From NCBI GenBank assembly GCA_965220045.1, contig OZ244803.1:3286001-3350000 (forward strand): 64,000 bases of DNA. The letters are read 5' to 3'. The notes beneath the pieces are model-generated. The model did no database searches. It was given only the letters and a program-made list of their open reading frames with translations, and was not told the DNA's origin. The DNA is from VXOZ01 sp965220045. GTDB lineage: Bacteria > Chloroflexota > UBA11872 > VXOZ01. Numbering within the stretch: position 1 is the stretch's first letter; every line of letters starts with the position of its first letter. Made by a program: the position numbers and the translations under genes. Of this stretch, positions 16,804-26,220 are shown in pieces.

Positions 16804-17717
16804 TTGCACTGGTCGTCGACGGCATCATCCTGGGCAGCATCCTCTCGCTGGGAGCCGTGAGTCTCACGCTGGTCTACGGCATCGTCCGCTTCGCCAACTT
16901 CGCCCACGGCGACCTGATGGCCGTTGGGGCCTACGTGGCCTTCTTCCTCGTGAACACGGCCTTTGTCGCCCTTGGTCTGCCGGACGCCACGTTTGGGCCG
17001 CTTTCGTTTGGTCTGCCGATGCTGCTCGCGCTGCCGGTGGCGATGGTTGTCACGGCGGTGGTTGCCGTGATCGTCGACCGTCTCGTGTTCCGCCCCATGC
17101 GACGGCGGCGCTACGCGGTGGTGATGTTTGTCGTTGGCTCGCTCGCGGCGGCTTTTGCCATCCGCGCCGTGCTCTTCATCGTCTGGGGACCGGAGTTTCA
17201 CTTCTATACCCAAGCCCTGCGTCCGGCGCTGCAACTTCCCTATGATGTCCGCGTGAAGCCCGATCAGATCTTCATTCTGTGTGCCTGTCTCACCATGGTG
17301 GCGGGGCTGTATTTCTTCTTGCAGCGCGCGAAAGTCGGCAGGGCGCTCCGCGCTACGGCCGACAACCCGGACCTGGCGCGGATCAGCGGCATCAATACGG
17401 AGCGGATGATGGTCTGGACGTGGGCTATCGGCGCGGCGATGGCGGCGACGGCGGGAATCCTGCTTGGCATCGATGCGCAACTGCGCCCGGAGATGGGCTG
17501 GAACCTGCTGCTGCCGCTCTTCGCTGCGGCCATTCTCGGCGGTATCGGCAATCCCTACGGCGCGCTGGTCGGCGGCATGGTGATCGGCATCGTGCAGCAG
17601 GTCTCGACGGCGTTCCTCCTGCCGACGTACAAGCCGGCCGTGGCGTTTGTAATTTTGATTTTGGTGTTGCTCATCCGCCCGCGGGGACTCTTCGGCAGCG
17701 AGCAGCGAGGGTTTTAG
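16800..17717 (+). CDS. livH: Branched-chain amino acid-type ABC permease LivH
   Basis: A 305-residue inner-membrane permease with about eight hydrophobic helices. The family opening GIILGSILSLGAVSLTLVYG and the LivH-type loop ALRATADNPDLARISGIN are present, with GGIGNPYGALVGGMVIG near residue 245. Starts with GTG overlapping the livF stop. Forms the channel with LivM. Confidence 0.92.
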   Translation: MIALVVDGIILGSILSLGAVSLTLVYGIVRFANFAHGDLMAVGAYVAFFLVNTAFVALGLPDATFGPLSFGLPMLLALPVAMVVTAVVAVIVDRLVFRPMRRRRYAVVMFVVGSLAAAFAIRAVLFIVWGPEFHFYTQALRPALQLPYDVRVKPDQIFILCACLTMVAGLYFFLQRAKVGRALRATADNPDLARISGINTERMMVWTWAIGAAMAATAGILLGIDAQLRPEMGWNLLLPLFAAAILGGIGNPYGALVGGMVIGIVQQVSTAFLLPTYKPAVAFVILILVLLIRPRGLFGSEQRGF

Positions 17718-17845
17718 GCGTAGTTGGCGGGTAGCGGAGCGCGGCGGCGCGCGGTGTGCCCCGCGTCGTTTGTCGCAGTGGAAACTGCGACAACATTGAG
17801 GGAAAGAATCTGCGGTCACTGTGCACGAGGAGCGCAAACACGAGC

Positions 17846-18835
17846 ATGACAGTCGAGGCAATCCTGAGCTCCGGCATTCTGAATTATCTAGTCGGCTTTC
17901 TCATCATCGCCAGCATTTACGCGTTGTTCACGCTTGGTCTCAACGTGCAGTTTGGCGACACCGGCCTGATCAATTTCGGTATCGCCGGCTTCTTTGCCAT
18001 TGGCGCGTACACGGCGGCGTTGGTCACAAAGCCGCTGCCCACCGGCGAACTGGCGCGTTACACCCAGCAGGTGTTTGGACTCGACCAGCCGTTTCTCGTG
18101 GGCGTCATCGCGGCGGCGGTGGTCTGCGGGATCGTCGCCGTTCTCATCGGCATACCCACGCTGCGCCTGCGCGAGGACTACCTCGCCATCGCCACCATCG
18201 GCATTGCCGAGAGCATCCGGCTCGTATTCAACAACGAGCAGTGGCTTGCCAACGGTTCGCAAGGTCTGGTGGGCATCCCGCGCCCGCTCTACGACGTGGT
18301 GCCGACCGCGTATTACAACTACGTCTACTTCGGCATCGTCGTGCTTACGCTCGCGATCGTGGCGGTGCTGCTGGAACGGATGATCCGTTCGCCCTGGGGG
18401 CGCGTGTTGCGGGCGATACGGGAGGATGAAGTGGTGGCGGCCGCGTATGGCAAGAATGTGTTTGCCTTCAAGCTGCAGGCGCTCGTGCTCGGCGCCATGG
18501 TGATGGGGGTGGGCGGCGCGCTCTACGCCCACAACGCGGGCACTATCAGCCCCAGCGTCTTCGAGCCGGTGTTCGGCACCTTTATCGTGTGGGTGATGCT
18601 GATCCTGGGCGGCAGCGGCAACACGAAGGGCGTGATCCTGGGGGCGTTCGTCTTCTGGGCGATCTGGGCGGGGACGCAGTTTGCGACGAATGCGGTCGTG
18701 CCTGCCGAATTAAGCGCCCGGGCGCCCTACTTTCGCTTCCTCCTGATGGAGACGCTGCTTGTGCTCATGCTGCTGTTCCGTCCGAAGGGCATCCTGGGCG
18801 AGGAGCGTTTTGTTTCCACTCTGCGCCCGCAGTGA
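17846..18835 (+). CDS. livM: Branched-chain amino acid-type ABC permease LivM
   Basis: A 329-residue permease if started at the ATG at 17846. The frame is open upstream to 17756, but that part (CRSGNCDNIEGKNLRS...) is hydrophilic and unlike the family, whereas MTVEAILSSGILNYLVGFL is a normal N-terminus. GAGGAG lies 13 bases upstream. Family features are FGDTGLINFGIAGFFAIGAY, the cytoplasmic loop RAIREDEVVAAAYGKNVFAFK and the terminal LLFRPKGILGEERF. A 128-bp gap separates it from livH. No livK follows; the next 580 bp are repeats. Confidence 0.92.
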   Translation: MTVEAILSSGILNYLVGFLIIASIYALFTLGLNVQFGDTGLINFGIAGFFAIGAYTAALVTKPLPTGELARYTQQVFGLDQPFLVGVIAAAVVCGIVAVLIGIPTLRLREDYLAIATIGIAESIRLVFNNEQWLANGSQGLVGIPRPLYDVVPTAYYNYVYFGIVVLTLAIVAVLLERMIRSPWGRVLRAIREDEVVAAAYGKNVFAFKLQALVLGAMVMGVGGALYAHNAGTISPSVFEPVFGTFIVWVMLILGGSGNTKGVILGAFVFWAIWAGTQFATNAVVPAELSARAPYFRFLLMETLLVLMLLFRPKGILGEERFVSTLRPQ

Positions 18836-18941
18836 ACTGCTCTACACCGCGCTGCTCGCTGCTTGGCAACGGGACTGAGCAGATTCAACAACCCACGGTA
18901 GTGAGCAGGGCCAGCCATCGTTCGCACCGGGCAGAGTCCAA

Positions 18942-18986
18942 AACCGTTCGTACGGAGCTTGCCGAAGGGTCGAAGTACGAACGGTT
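18942..18986. terminator. Long family C-type hairpin downstream of livM
   Basis: Arms AACCGTTCGTAC (18942-18953) and GTACGAACGGTT (18975-18986) are perfectly complementary over 12 bp with a 21-base loop. It lies 107 bp after the livM stop and could end the liv transcript, though no T-run follows. Confidence 0.45.
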
Positions 18987-19050
18987 AGTCTCACGATGCC
19001 TGGATGACTGCGCCCCACCGGGAGACCTTTGCACAACAAGGTCTAGAGGT

Positions 19051-19415
19051 CAAGGAGGCACCCTCCTCTCCTCGGGGAGAGGGCCGGGGTGAGGGAATTC
19101 CTTGCAGTTCTAATCGTATGACATGTACAGTCAATATATATCAAGACTAAACAGACTGGCGTTCAGAGCAGATTCACCCTCACCCTAACCCTCTCCCATC
19201 AAGGGAGAGGGGACTAGTTCGCTGCGGCGAGGGTTACGCAAAGGTCTCCATCAAGGGAGAGGGGACTACCTCGCTGCGGCGGGGGTTACGCAAAGGTCTC
19301 CCGTCAAGGGAGAGGGGACAACCTCGCTGCGGCGGGGGTTACGCAAAGGTCTCCCGTCAAGGGAGAGGGGACTACCTCGCTGTGGCGGGGGTTATGCAAA
19401 AGTCTCCACCGGGGA
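19051..19415. repeat. Family D element and 53-bp tandem array (4 units)
   Basis: A family D element at about 19051-19095 is followed by AAGGGAGAGGGGAC-starting units at 19201, 19253, 19306 and 19359 (periods 52, 53, 53). Each includes TCGCTGCGGCGGGGGTTACG and CAAAGGTCTCC. The units are nearly identical, so the expansion is recent. They fill the livM/PASTA-protein gap. Confidence 0.8.
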
Positions 19416-19421
19416 CGGCCG

Positions 19422-20357
19422 CTACGGCGGCGTGCAGCCGGGGGCGCCGCGAATATTGAGGGTGACCACGGCGTTTTCCGGGAGCGGCAGTCCGGGCGCG
19501 GGGCTTTGGCTGGCAACGGTGCCGCACGTGCCGGAGTCGTTGGTCAGGCTAATGCCGAGCTGGCCTTGCAGACCGATCGCGCTGAGGTCTTCCAGCGCGA
19601 TGGCGAACTGCTTGTTGCGCACATCCGGTATCTGGAAGCGATCGACGCCCGCGCTAACGGTGAGGCGCACGGTGCTCCCCGCCTCTACCTGCGTGCCGGC
19701 GGAGGGTTCCTGGGCCATCACCACACCTGCGGGGATCGAATTGCTGCCTTGTTCCACCTCCTCGATGGTGACGCCAAGCAAGCTCAACTGTTCGCGGGCA
19801 TTGTCCGCCGTGACGCCCAAAACATCGGGCATCGTCGGGTTTTCGGGTCCTTTGCTCAGTCTTATCCGGACAATGTAGCCCTCGTCTACCTCGGCATTTG
19901 CCTCCGGGAACTGACTGACGATCAGACCGGGGGCGACGTCGTCGTTGAAGACTTCCTCGATTTCAAAGGCAAGTCGATGCTGCTGGAGCAGGGAAACCGC
20001 CCGCTCCTCAGACAGTTGAATGAGATTGGGTACGACTGTGCGCGGAGTGGGTGAAGGCTGCGGGGCCTGGTTGCCGGTGGCGGTAGCTGCCGGTGCGGGC
20101 TGCGGTGTGGGATTGGCGACGGAGCGGATCTGTAGCTTCGGCTCGCTCGTGGCCGATGGGGAGAGGAGCGGTACGTCCTCCAGCAGCGCGCCCAGGTCCG
20201 GCACCAGGCGGAAGCCGAGCCACAGCGCGAGTATCGCGGCGAGAAAAATCAGCGGAATGCCCCAGCGGGAGGGTGGTTCGGGTGACTGCCTGGTAGGCTT
20301 GTTGGTTCTTTCATCGCCGCCTGCACCGAACAAACCCGATAGTCTTCGATTAGCCAT
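19422..20357 (-). CDS. Membrane-anchored PASTA-domain protein (no kinase domain)
   Basis: A 311-residue protein with a ~30-residue cytoplasmic start, one transmembrane helix (about 33-50, IPLIFLAAILALWLGF), a Pro/Thr-rich linker (about 65-105) and three PASTA repeats (VVPNLIQLSEERAVSLL, MPDVLGVTADNAREQL, IPDVRNKQFAIALEDL). PASTA domains bind muropeptides or unlinked peptidoglycan and normally sit on PknB-type kinases or PBPs. Here neither catalytic domain is present. It may be a cell-wall sensor or structural partner. It follows smc on the same strand after 164 bp. Confidence 0.85.
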   Translation of the reverse strand: MANRRLSGLFGAGGDERTNKPTRQSPEPPSRWGIPLIFLAAILALWLGFRLVPDLGALLEDVPLLSPSATSEPKLQIRSVANPTPQPAPAATATGNQAPQPSPTPRTVVPNLIQLSEERAVSLLQQHRLAFEIEEVFNDDVAPGLIVSQFPEANAEVDEGYIVRIRLSKGPENPTMPDVLGVTADNAREQLSLLGVTIEEVEQGSNSIPAGVVMAQEPSAGTQVEAGSTVRLTVSAGVDRFQIPDVRNKQFAIALEDLSAIGLQGQLGISLTNDSGTCGTVASQSPAPGLPLPENAVVTLNIRGAPGCTPP

Positions 20358-20521
20358 TGCGCCTCGCTGTTACCGCGAATTCCATGTGGCGCCGCTCCGG
20401 CGGGTAAGTCCCAACCGGGATTGGCCTTTACGCCGGCGCCACTTCTCGCGACTCTTGAGAATCTCAGAACGAACGGCGAACTCAATCATCTCAACGTTCG
20501 CCGCATGGCAAACCGCTCTGC

Positions 20522-23500
20522 TCAGCCTGCGGGCGCAAGCATTTCCTCGCGCAGTTCCTCCAAGTGGAGGGAGAGCACCTGCGACACACCTTCTTCCGCC
20601 ATGCTGACGCCAAAGAGCGCATCCGCCATTTCCATAGTGCCACGATTGTGCGTAATCACCAAGAACTGCGTCTCGCGACCGTACTCGCGGAGCAGCTTGC
20701 AGAAGCGGCCGATGTTCGTCTCGTCCAGCATGGCGTCCGCTTCGTCGAGGAGGCAGAGCGGTGTGGCGCGCGCGCTGAGCAGGGCAAACAAGAGCGCCAG
20801 TGCGACAAGGGCTCGTTCGCCGCCTGAGAGGAGCGAGAGCGCCTGCCGCCGCTTGCCCGGCAACCGCACGGTAATCTCGATGCCGGTCTGGTCGGGATTG
20901 TTGGGGTCGGTCAGGCTCAAGTCGGCGTCACCGCCGTCGAAGAGCACTTTTACCATGGCGCGAAAGTCCGCCGCCACTTGCTGGAACGTCGCGTTGAAGT
21001 CCTGGCGAATGGTGCGGCGGAGCTGCCGCTTGACCTCGTCAAGGTCCTGTCCGGCAGCTTCAAGATCGGCGATCTGTTCGCGCAGAAACGTGGCGCGTTC
21101 ATCAAGCTCAGTGAATTCCTCCACCGCCAGGGGATTAACGGGGCCGATGCGGCGCAGGCGATTGCGCAACACCGTCACGCGGCTCTGCAGTTCCTCCAAG
21201 GGCTCATCCGCGGCCTGGGGCGCCGGCTCCACCTCCGGTTCGTCGCTCAGCCAGCGCAGGATCGTATCTTCCCGTCGTTGCCGGACGTTGGTTAACATGT
21301 GCTCGGCGCGACCGGAGTCCACGGTGCGCGCCGTCCGCCGGTTCTCCAGGTCAGCAATCGTGCGAACAAGCGCGTCGTTTTGTCCGCGCAATTGCGCCAG
21401 AGCGGCACGCTGCGTCTTTCTATCCTCTTCGGCTGCTTCCACCTGCACGGTAGTCTGCTGGGAAGCCTGCGCCGTTGCGGATAGTTCGACCTGCAATGCG
21501 TCGAGCGCTTCTACACGTTCCTGAAGGGTCGCCGCGAGCGTGCTCTGTTCGCGCAGGAGGCTTTGTTGCTCGGCGCGCATTTGGGCGATTGACCGGGTGA
21601 GATGCTCTTTCCGCTGCTGCTGGACCGCTAGCTGCGTCTGTAGAGAGCTTACCTGCGTCCGGTGGGTCTCGACTTCCTGCTGCAAGGCGTTGCTCGTACG
21701 CTCGCGCTCGCCGACCTCCCGCGTCAGGCGCTCTTTGGCGGCGACGGCCAGCGGCGCTTCGCGCTCACGGGCCGCGATGGCGTCATCCAGGTCCTCCCGC
21801 TGTGCGCGCGCTTCCTCCTCAACCTGCTCCCACCACGCAATCTGCCGCGTCAACTCGGCACTTTCGCTGGTCTGCTTTTGTAAGGCGGCGCCCGCCGCAC
21901 GCGCCTGTTCAGCCTGTTGCGTGTGCGCCTTGGCCGCGGCGTCGGCCGCTGAACGCATTTGCTCGAGCTGGGTGCGCAGCGCGGCCTCCCTTTTTTCCAT
22001 CTCATCGCAATCGCGCCGTACCTCGGCCAACCGCGCGGTAAGTTTGCGATACTGCGCTTGCTGCTGTCCCCGCTGCACCGACCCCTGCGCATAGCGATAG
22101 ACCCCGTTGCTGTAGACGACGCCGTCCACGCTTACGATGAGCGGCCAGGGGTGCCGGTCAGCAAAAATGGGGATAGCGCTGATGTCCTTCACTACGAGAA
22201 TGGCTTCAAGCAGGGGTTTGAGCGCAGCGCTCTTCGGAGGCAAGGCTATGAGATCGGCAGCACACCCGATGACGCCGGGATGGTCGGGAACAGTGTGCTT
22301 TGCCGGATGCAAGAGTTCAGCCGCCAGCACGGTAGCATTCGGGGCAGCCACGCTCACCAGGTGCTCGACGAGCTTCTCCGCATCCTGAACGCTCGCTGTG
22401 AGATAGGCCTCGCTCGGCAATGCGGCTGCGACGGCCGTAGCAATGGTGTCGGGAAGGTCGGTCTCCGCAATTGGCGGCAACAGTGTCGCGCCAATTCTCG
22501 CCGCGACCGCGGCGGGCTTTGACTCTTCGTCTGCCGCGGCTCCTTCCAGGATCGCGCGCAAGGCTTGCGTGCGGCCCTCCAGATCGGCGCGATGGCGCAA
22601 CGGGCGTTGCCGCTCCTTTTCAAGCTGGTGTACTTCGCTCTCCACGGCCGCCAGTGCCGCGGCGGCTTTGTCTTTCGCGGCAAGCCGGACCGTTTCCTCG
22701 GTTTGGAGCGCATCCGCTTCCCCTTGCAGCGTCGCCAGGGCCGCGGCGCGGTCGCGCTGCTGCTTGCGCACGTGTTGCAGTTGCTCCGCAGCTTCGGCGG
22801 CCCGCGTCAAGAGGGCTTCGCGTTGGCGTTTGGTGTCGTTGATGGCGGCAGTGAGACTGTTCAAGCGGGTCGTTACGGCGACGCCTTCCTGCCGCAACTC
22901 TTGCAGCGCCTTTTCGGCCTCTTGGCGTGCCGTCTCCTTGTCGGCGATGCCGGTCCTTACCGTTTGCCACTCGGTCTGGAGTGCGGTGAGGGCCTCAGTC
23001 GCCTCGGTCAGGAGCGCCTCCTGCGCGGGCAGGCGCGTCCTCACGGCTTCATGGCGTTCTGCCAACTCAGTTTCCCGCGCGGTGGCTTCGGCCACCCCCC
23101 GGCTCATGTGCGTCTGCCGTTCCTGCTGTACCGCCTGCCGCTGCGCAAGGTCGTTCAAACGGTTGCGCAGACCGCCCACCCGCGCGTCGAGACGGTGCAA
23201 GCCTTGCTCATGCTCTTGTATGGCTTGCGCTTGGCGGGCGCGCTCCGCGGTTTGGCTCGTGATTTGCGTTTCCAACGTGTTCAGGGTCGCGCGGATCTGT
23301 TCCAGTTCCTGGGCTGCCGCTTGTTCCTCCGCGACAAGCTCCGCAAGTTGCGCCGCGTACCAGGCGTGCAAGTCGCGCGCGAGTTCTTGCTGCAAGTGTT
23401 CCGCTCTTTGTGCCTCTTTGGCTTGCTTCTCGAGCACGGCCAGGCGCGGTTCCAGCTCAAGCAGGATGTCGCGCACCCGGCTCATGTTGTCATGCACGCG

Positions 23501-24040
23501 CTGGAGTTTGTTCTCAGCTTCGTGCTCCTGCATGTAGAGGGAGCGCACACCGGCGGCTTCTTCGAGCAAGACCCGGCGGTCCTCCGGCCGCTGCGCCAGC
23601 ACCTGGTCGACCAGTCCTTGCCCGATCATCATGCCTTGACCGATACCGGCATCCGCGAGCAGTTGCTGAATGTCGCGCAGGCGCACGCGGTTGCCGTTGA
23701 GGAGGTACTCATTCTCACCGGAGCGATAGGCCCGCCGGGCGATGCTGATTTCGGCGAGTTCCAGCGGAAACGTGCCGTCCTCGTTGTCGAACGTCAGCAC
23801 AACCTCGGTCATGCTGCCCTGAGCGCGCCGGGGCGTGCCCGCAAAAACCACGTCTTCACTCTTGCGGCCCCGCAGCGCCAGCATGCTCTGTTCGCCGAGG
23901 GCCCAGCGGATGGCGTCGGCCAAGTTGCTCTTGCCGCTGCCGTTAGGACCGACGATCGCGGCAATGCCCTGCGGAAACGCTAACTTAGTCCGCGTGGGAA
24001 ACGTCTTGAAGCCGTGGATTTCAAGCTGCGTGAGGTACAT
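20522..24040 (-). CDS. smc: Chromosome segregation protein SMC
   Basis: A 1172-residue SMC ATPase, the usual length. N-terminal Walker A is VGPNGSGKSNLADAIRWALG (about 31-50). Two long coiled coils flank a hinge near residues 515-660. The C-terminal head has the ABC signature LLSGGERALVALALLFAL and Walker B LCLLDEADAMLDETNI. It organises and segregates the nucleoid with ScpA/ScpB (not in window). It starts at ATG 24040, five bases after the rnc stop, so rnc-smc is one operon as in many Gram-positive-type genomes. Confidence 0.96.
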   Translation of the reverse strand: MYLTQLEIHGFKTFPTRTKLAFPQGIAAIVGPNGSGKSNLADAIRWALGEQSMLALRGRKSEDVVFAGTPRRAQGSMTEVVLTFDNEDGTFPLELAEISIARRAYRSGENEYLLNGNRVRLRDIQQLLADAGIGQGMMIGQGLVDQVLAQRPEDRRVLLEEAAGVRSLYMQEHEAENKLQRVHDNMSRVRDILLELEPRLAVLEKQAKEAQRAEHLQQELARDLHAWYAAQLAELVAEEQAAAQELEQIRATLNTLETQITSQTAERARQAQAIQEHEQGLHRLDARVGGLRNRLNDLAQRQAVQQERQTHMSRGVAEATARETELAERHEAVRTRLPAQEALLTEATEALTALQTEWQTVRTGIADKETARQEAEKALQELRQEGVAVTTRLNSLTAAINDTKRQREALLTRAAEAAEQLQHVRKQQRDRAAALATLQGEADALQTEETVRLAAKDKAAAALAAVESEVHQLEKERQRPLRHRADLEGRTQALRAILEGAAADEESKPAAVAARIGATLLPPIAETDLPDTIATAVAAALPSEAYLTASVQDAEKLVEHLVSVAAPNATVLAAELLHPAKHTVPDHPGVIGCAADLIALPPKSAALKPLLEAILVVKDISAIPIFADRHPWPLIVSVDGVVYSNGVYRYAQGSVQRGQQQAQYRKLTARLAEVRRDCDEMEKREAALRTQLEQMRSAADAAAKAHTQQAEQARAAGAALQKQTSESAELTRQIAWWEQVEEEARAQREDLDDAIAAREREAPLAVAAKERLTREVGERERTSNALQQEVETHRTQVSSLQTQLAVQQQRKEHLTRSIAQMRAEQQSLLREQSTLAATLQERVEALDALQVELSATAQASQQTTVQVEAAEEDRKTQRAALAQLRGQNDALVRTIADLENRRTARTVDSGRAEHMLTNVRQRREDTILRWLSDEPEVEPAPQAADEPLEELQSRVTVLRNRLRRIGPVNPLAVEEFTELDERATFLREQIADLEAAGQDLDEVKRQLRRTIRQDFNATFQQVAADFRAMVKVLFDGGDADLSLTDPNNPDQTGIEITVRLPGKRRQALSLLSGGERALVALALLFALLSARATPLCLLDEADAMLDETNIGRFCKLLREYGRETQFLVITHNRGTMEMADALFGVSMAEEGVSQVLSLHLEELREEMLAPAG

Positions 24041-24045
24041 ACGCT

Positions 24046-24807
24046 TCAGGTAGGTGAAACAAAAAAGGCGGGCAAGGGGTTTTCCGTTTCGATCTGCTCC
24101 AGCGCCCGCGCCGCAGCCACTTGCTCCGCCTTCTGGGTGCTGGGGCCCTCACCGGTAGCGAGGAGCGTCTTCTCCTGGTAGACGCCGACGATGAAGTGCC
24201 GCGCGTGGTCGGCGCCGCTGGCTTCCAGGACGCGATACGTGGGCGTGATGTTGCTCTGCGCCTGCAAGTATTCTTGAAGTTCGGTCTTGGCGTTGCGGTC
24301 GCCGGCGGTGCTCAAGATGTGCGTGACGGCTTGTTCCATCAGGGGCAGCAAATAGGCGTGCACGTGTGCGAATGACGTCTCCAGGTAGAGGGCGCCGATC
24401 ACGGCTTCGAAGCAACTCGACAAGTTCGAATCGCGCTCGCGGCCCTGCGTGGCTTCTTCCCCTTTGCCGAGGCGGAGAAGCGCGCCCAGACCCGCGGCCT
24501 GCGCAAAGCGGCTGAGTTGCTCCTTGCGCACGAGCGCGGCGCGCAAGCGCGACAGCTCCCCTTCGGTATTTTCAGGGAAACGCCTATACAGGAAATCCGC
24601 CGCAATCGCGCCAATGACGGCGTCGCCGAGAAACTCGAGCCGTTCGTTGCTGTCTAGATTTGCGAGACCGTGTTCGTGGGCATACGATCGGTGTGTAAGC
24701 GCCTGCACCAGGAGCGGCGAATCCGGCCCAGGAAAGCCGAGGGTCAGGCGGAGTTCTTCGAGGGCGTTCTCGTCCCTTTCAAGGGTCACTGTGTGGTTCC
24801 TCCGCAT
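24046..24807 (-). CDS. rnc: Ribonuclease III
   Basis: A 253-residue double-strand-specific RNase that processes rRNA precursors. The catalytic signature NERLEFLGDAVIG is present, along with the downstream EAVIGALYLE (second metal-site glutamate). The C-terminal dsRNA-binding domain covers NAKTELQEYLQAQ...GEGPSTQKAEQVAAARALE. The frame is open to 24882, but the ATG at 24807 (MRRNHTVTLERDE) starts closer to the conserved domain. Directly upstream of smc. AcpP, often next to rnc, is 1.4 kb upstream with a reductase gene between. Confidence 0.95.
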   Translation of the reverse strand: MRRNHTVTLERDENALEELRLTLGFPGPDSPLLVQALTHRSYAHEHGLANLDSNERLEFLGDAVIGAIAADFLYRRFPENTEGELSRLRAALVRKEQLSRFAQAAGLGALLRLGKGEEATQGRERDSNLSSCFEAVIGALYLETSFAHVHAYLLPLMEQAVTHILSTAGDRNAKTELQEYLQAQSNITPTYRVLEASGADHARHFIVGVYQEKTLLATGEGPSTQKAEQVAAARALEQIETENPLPAFFVSPT

Positions 24808-24912
24808 TGTGGTGGGTCGTTGGGTAGAGTTGCGGGCATATGTTGGAATCTCGCGAATTGGTTTGACCTGGGAGAGGGGCAATAGCCCCCTAACTGCGAT
24901 TCATTGTTCCGG

Positions 24913-24937
24913 GTAGCGCAGGTTTGTAACCTGCGGC
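24913..24937. repeat. Family E repeat
   Basis: GTAGCGCAGGTTTGTAACC followed by TGCGG, a family E dyad in the 372-bp gap upstream of rnc. Nothing else recognised in 24808-25179. Confidence 0.7.
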
Positions 24938-25179
24938 CACCGCAGCAGGTACAGGACCTTTGGCTCTCCGGATGCTGAGAATGACGGCCGTTGGGTCTCG
25001 CGCTCAATTACACCTTGGAGACAGGGCAAGAGCCCCGTGTTACCGATGAGTAAGTCGGATGGTGTTGATCCTTGCCAACGTCTGCAAGAGCACCAACGCT
25101 GCCGTAGCAATAGACGGTTTCAGCCATCTCGCCCGGCAGCCACAGCAGATTGCCGCGAAATCATTCAAGGCTTGTTCGA

Positions 25180-25950
25180 TTAGATCAAGGAGCGTGACTG
25201 GCAGCCGTCCACCGGAATGGAGGCGCCATTCACCCAACTCGCGCGGGGCGAGGCGAGAAACGCAACCACGTCCGCCACCTCTGCCACTGTGCCAAAGCGG
25301 CCGCCGGGAATCTCACGCGCGATGAAGTCCGCCATACCGTCCGGGTCGTCGCGCATGCGGCGGTCCCAGCTTCCACCTGGAAATTGGATTGATCCCGGCG
25401 CCACACTATTCACCCGTATGTTCTCGGGAGCAAGCTCGCGGGCCAAGCTGGACGCAAGACCGATCGCGGCAGCTTTCGTACTCACGTAAACGGGGGATCC
25501 GCCTAATTCGCGGCCCCATATGGACGCGATAAACACAACGGACCCGCCGCCCGCCGCCGCCAGATGCGGAACTGCCGCGCGTGTCAGGCTTACTCCGGAG
25601 AGCAGGTTGGCGGCAATGACCTCATCCCACTCCTGATCGCTTTGCTCTGGGAACGGTGTGCGGTTGTTGCCGCCGACGTTGTTTACCAGGACATTGAGTT
25701 GCCCGTAAGCGGCAATCGCCGCGCCGACAATGCGGTCCGCCGCCTCCGGCGCCGTGACGTCCGCTGCGACCGTACTAACTTCCGCGCCATCCTCGCGCAG
25801 CGACTCCGCCGCTGCCGCGAGAGTCTCCTCGGTTCGGGCGCAGATGACGAGCTTGCAGCCTTCGCGGGCAAGCGCGCCGGCAATGCCTTTGCCTATGCCG
25901 CGACTGGCTCCGGTGACCACTGCGACGTGTCCGGCAAGTGCGAGATCCAT
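25180..25950 (-). CDS. SDR-family oxidoreductase (FabG-like)
   Basis: A 256-residue classical short-chain dehydrogenase. TGASRGIGKGIAG (13-25) binds NAD(P), NNVGGNN near residue 89 is the NNAG equivalent, the catalytic Ser is in VVFIASIWG, and YVSTKAA holds the Tyr-xxx-Lys pair. The arginine-containing ICARTEE after beta-2 favours NADPH. Lying between acpP and rnc it could be a 3-oxoacyl-ACP reductase. However, NVGG and the long GGSWDRRMRDD loop are more like general SDRs acting on small molecules, so fabG is not assigned. Confidence 0.85.
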   Translation of the reverse strand: MDLALAGHVAVVTGASRGIGKGIAGALAREGCKLVICARTEETLAAAAESLREDGAEVSTVAADVTAPEAADRIVGAAIAAYGQLNVLVNNVGGNNRTPFPEQSDQEWDEVIAANLLSGVSLTRAAVPHLAAAGGGSVVFIASIWGRELGGSPVYVSTKAAAIGLASSLARELAPENIRVNSVAPGSIQFPGGSWDRRMRDDPDGMADFIAREIPGGRFGTVAEVADVVAFLASPRASWVNGASIPVDGCQSRSLI

Positions 25951-25988
25951 GAAACGCGCGACTGCGCTCGTGCCCTTTCAACTCAATT

Positions 25989-26035
25989 GTGCTAGAAGAC
26001 TCCCCTCACCCCAGCCCTCTCCCCAAGGAGAGGGG
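25989..26035. repeat. Family D repeat
   Basis: CTCACCCCAGCC then CTCTCCCCAAGGAGAG, followed by a CAAAGGTCTCC tag identical to that in the 53-bp array at 19.2 kb. Located between acpP and the SDR gene. Confidence 0.7.
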
Positions 26036-26220
26036 GTACCTCCCTATCCTCTGGGCCTCGTTGTGCAAAGGTCTCCCTAGGAAGAGCGGGATTCTATTCC
26101 AGAAAGAACGCGGTTCATTCCCAGGGATAGGGAGATTGAATCGCAGGGGAGGGGAGCTTTGTCCCAGTGAGAGAGCAGATTCGGAGCTTCGTCTTCTGCC
26201 AAATCCATCTGGAAACGGTA

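Noticed and set aside
17756..17845. Longer LivM start at 17756
   Set aside because: The extra 30 residues are polar and unlike LivM N-termini, and the ATG at 17846 is followed at once by the conserved first helix.
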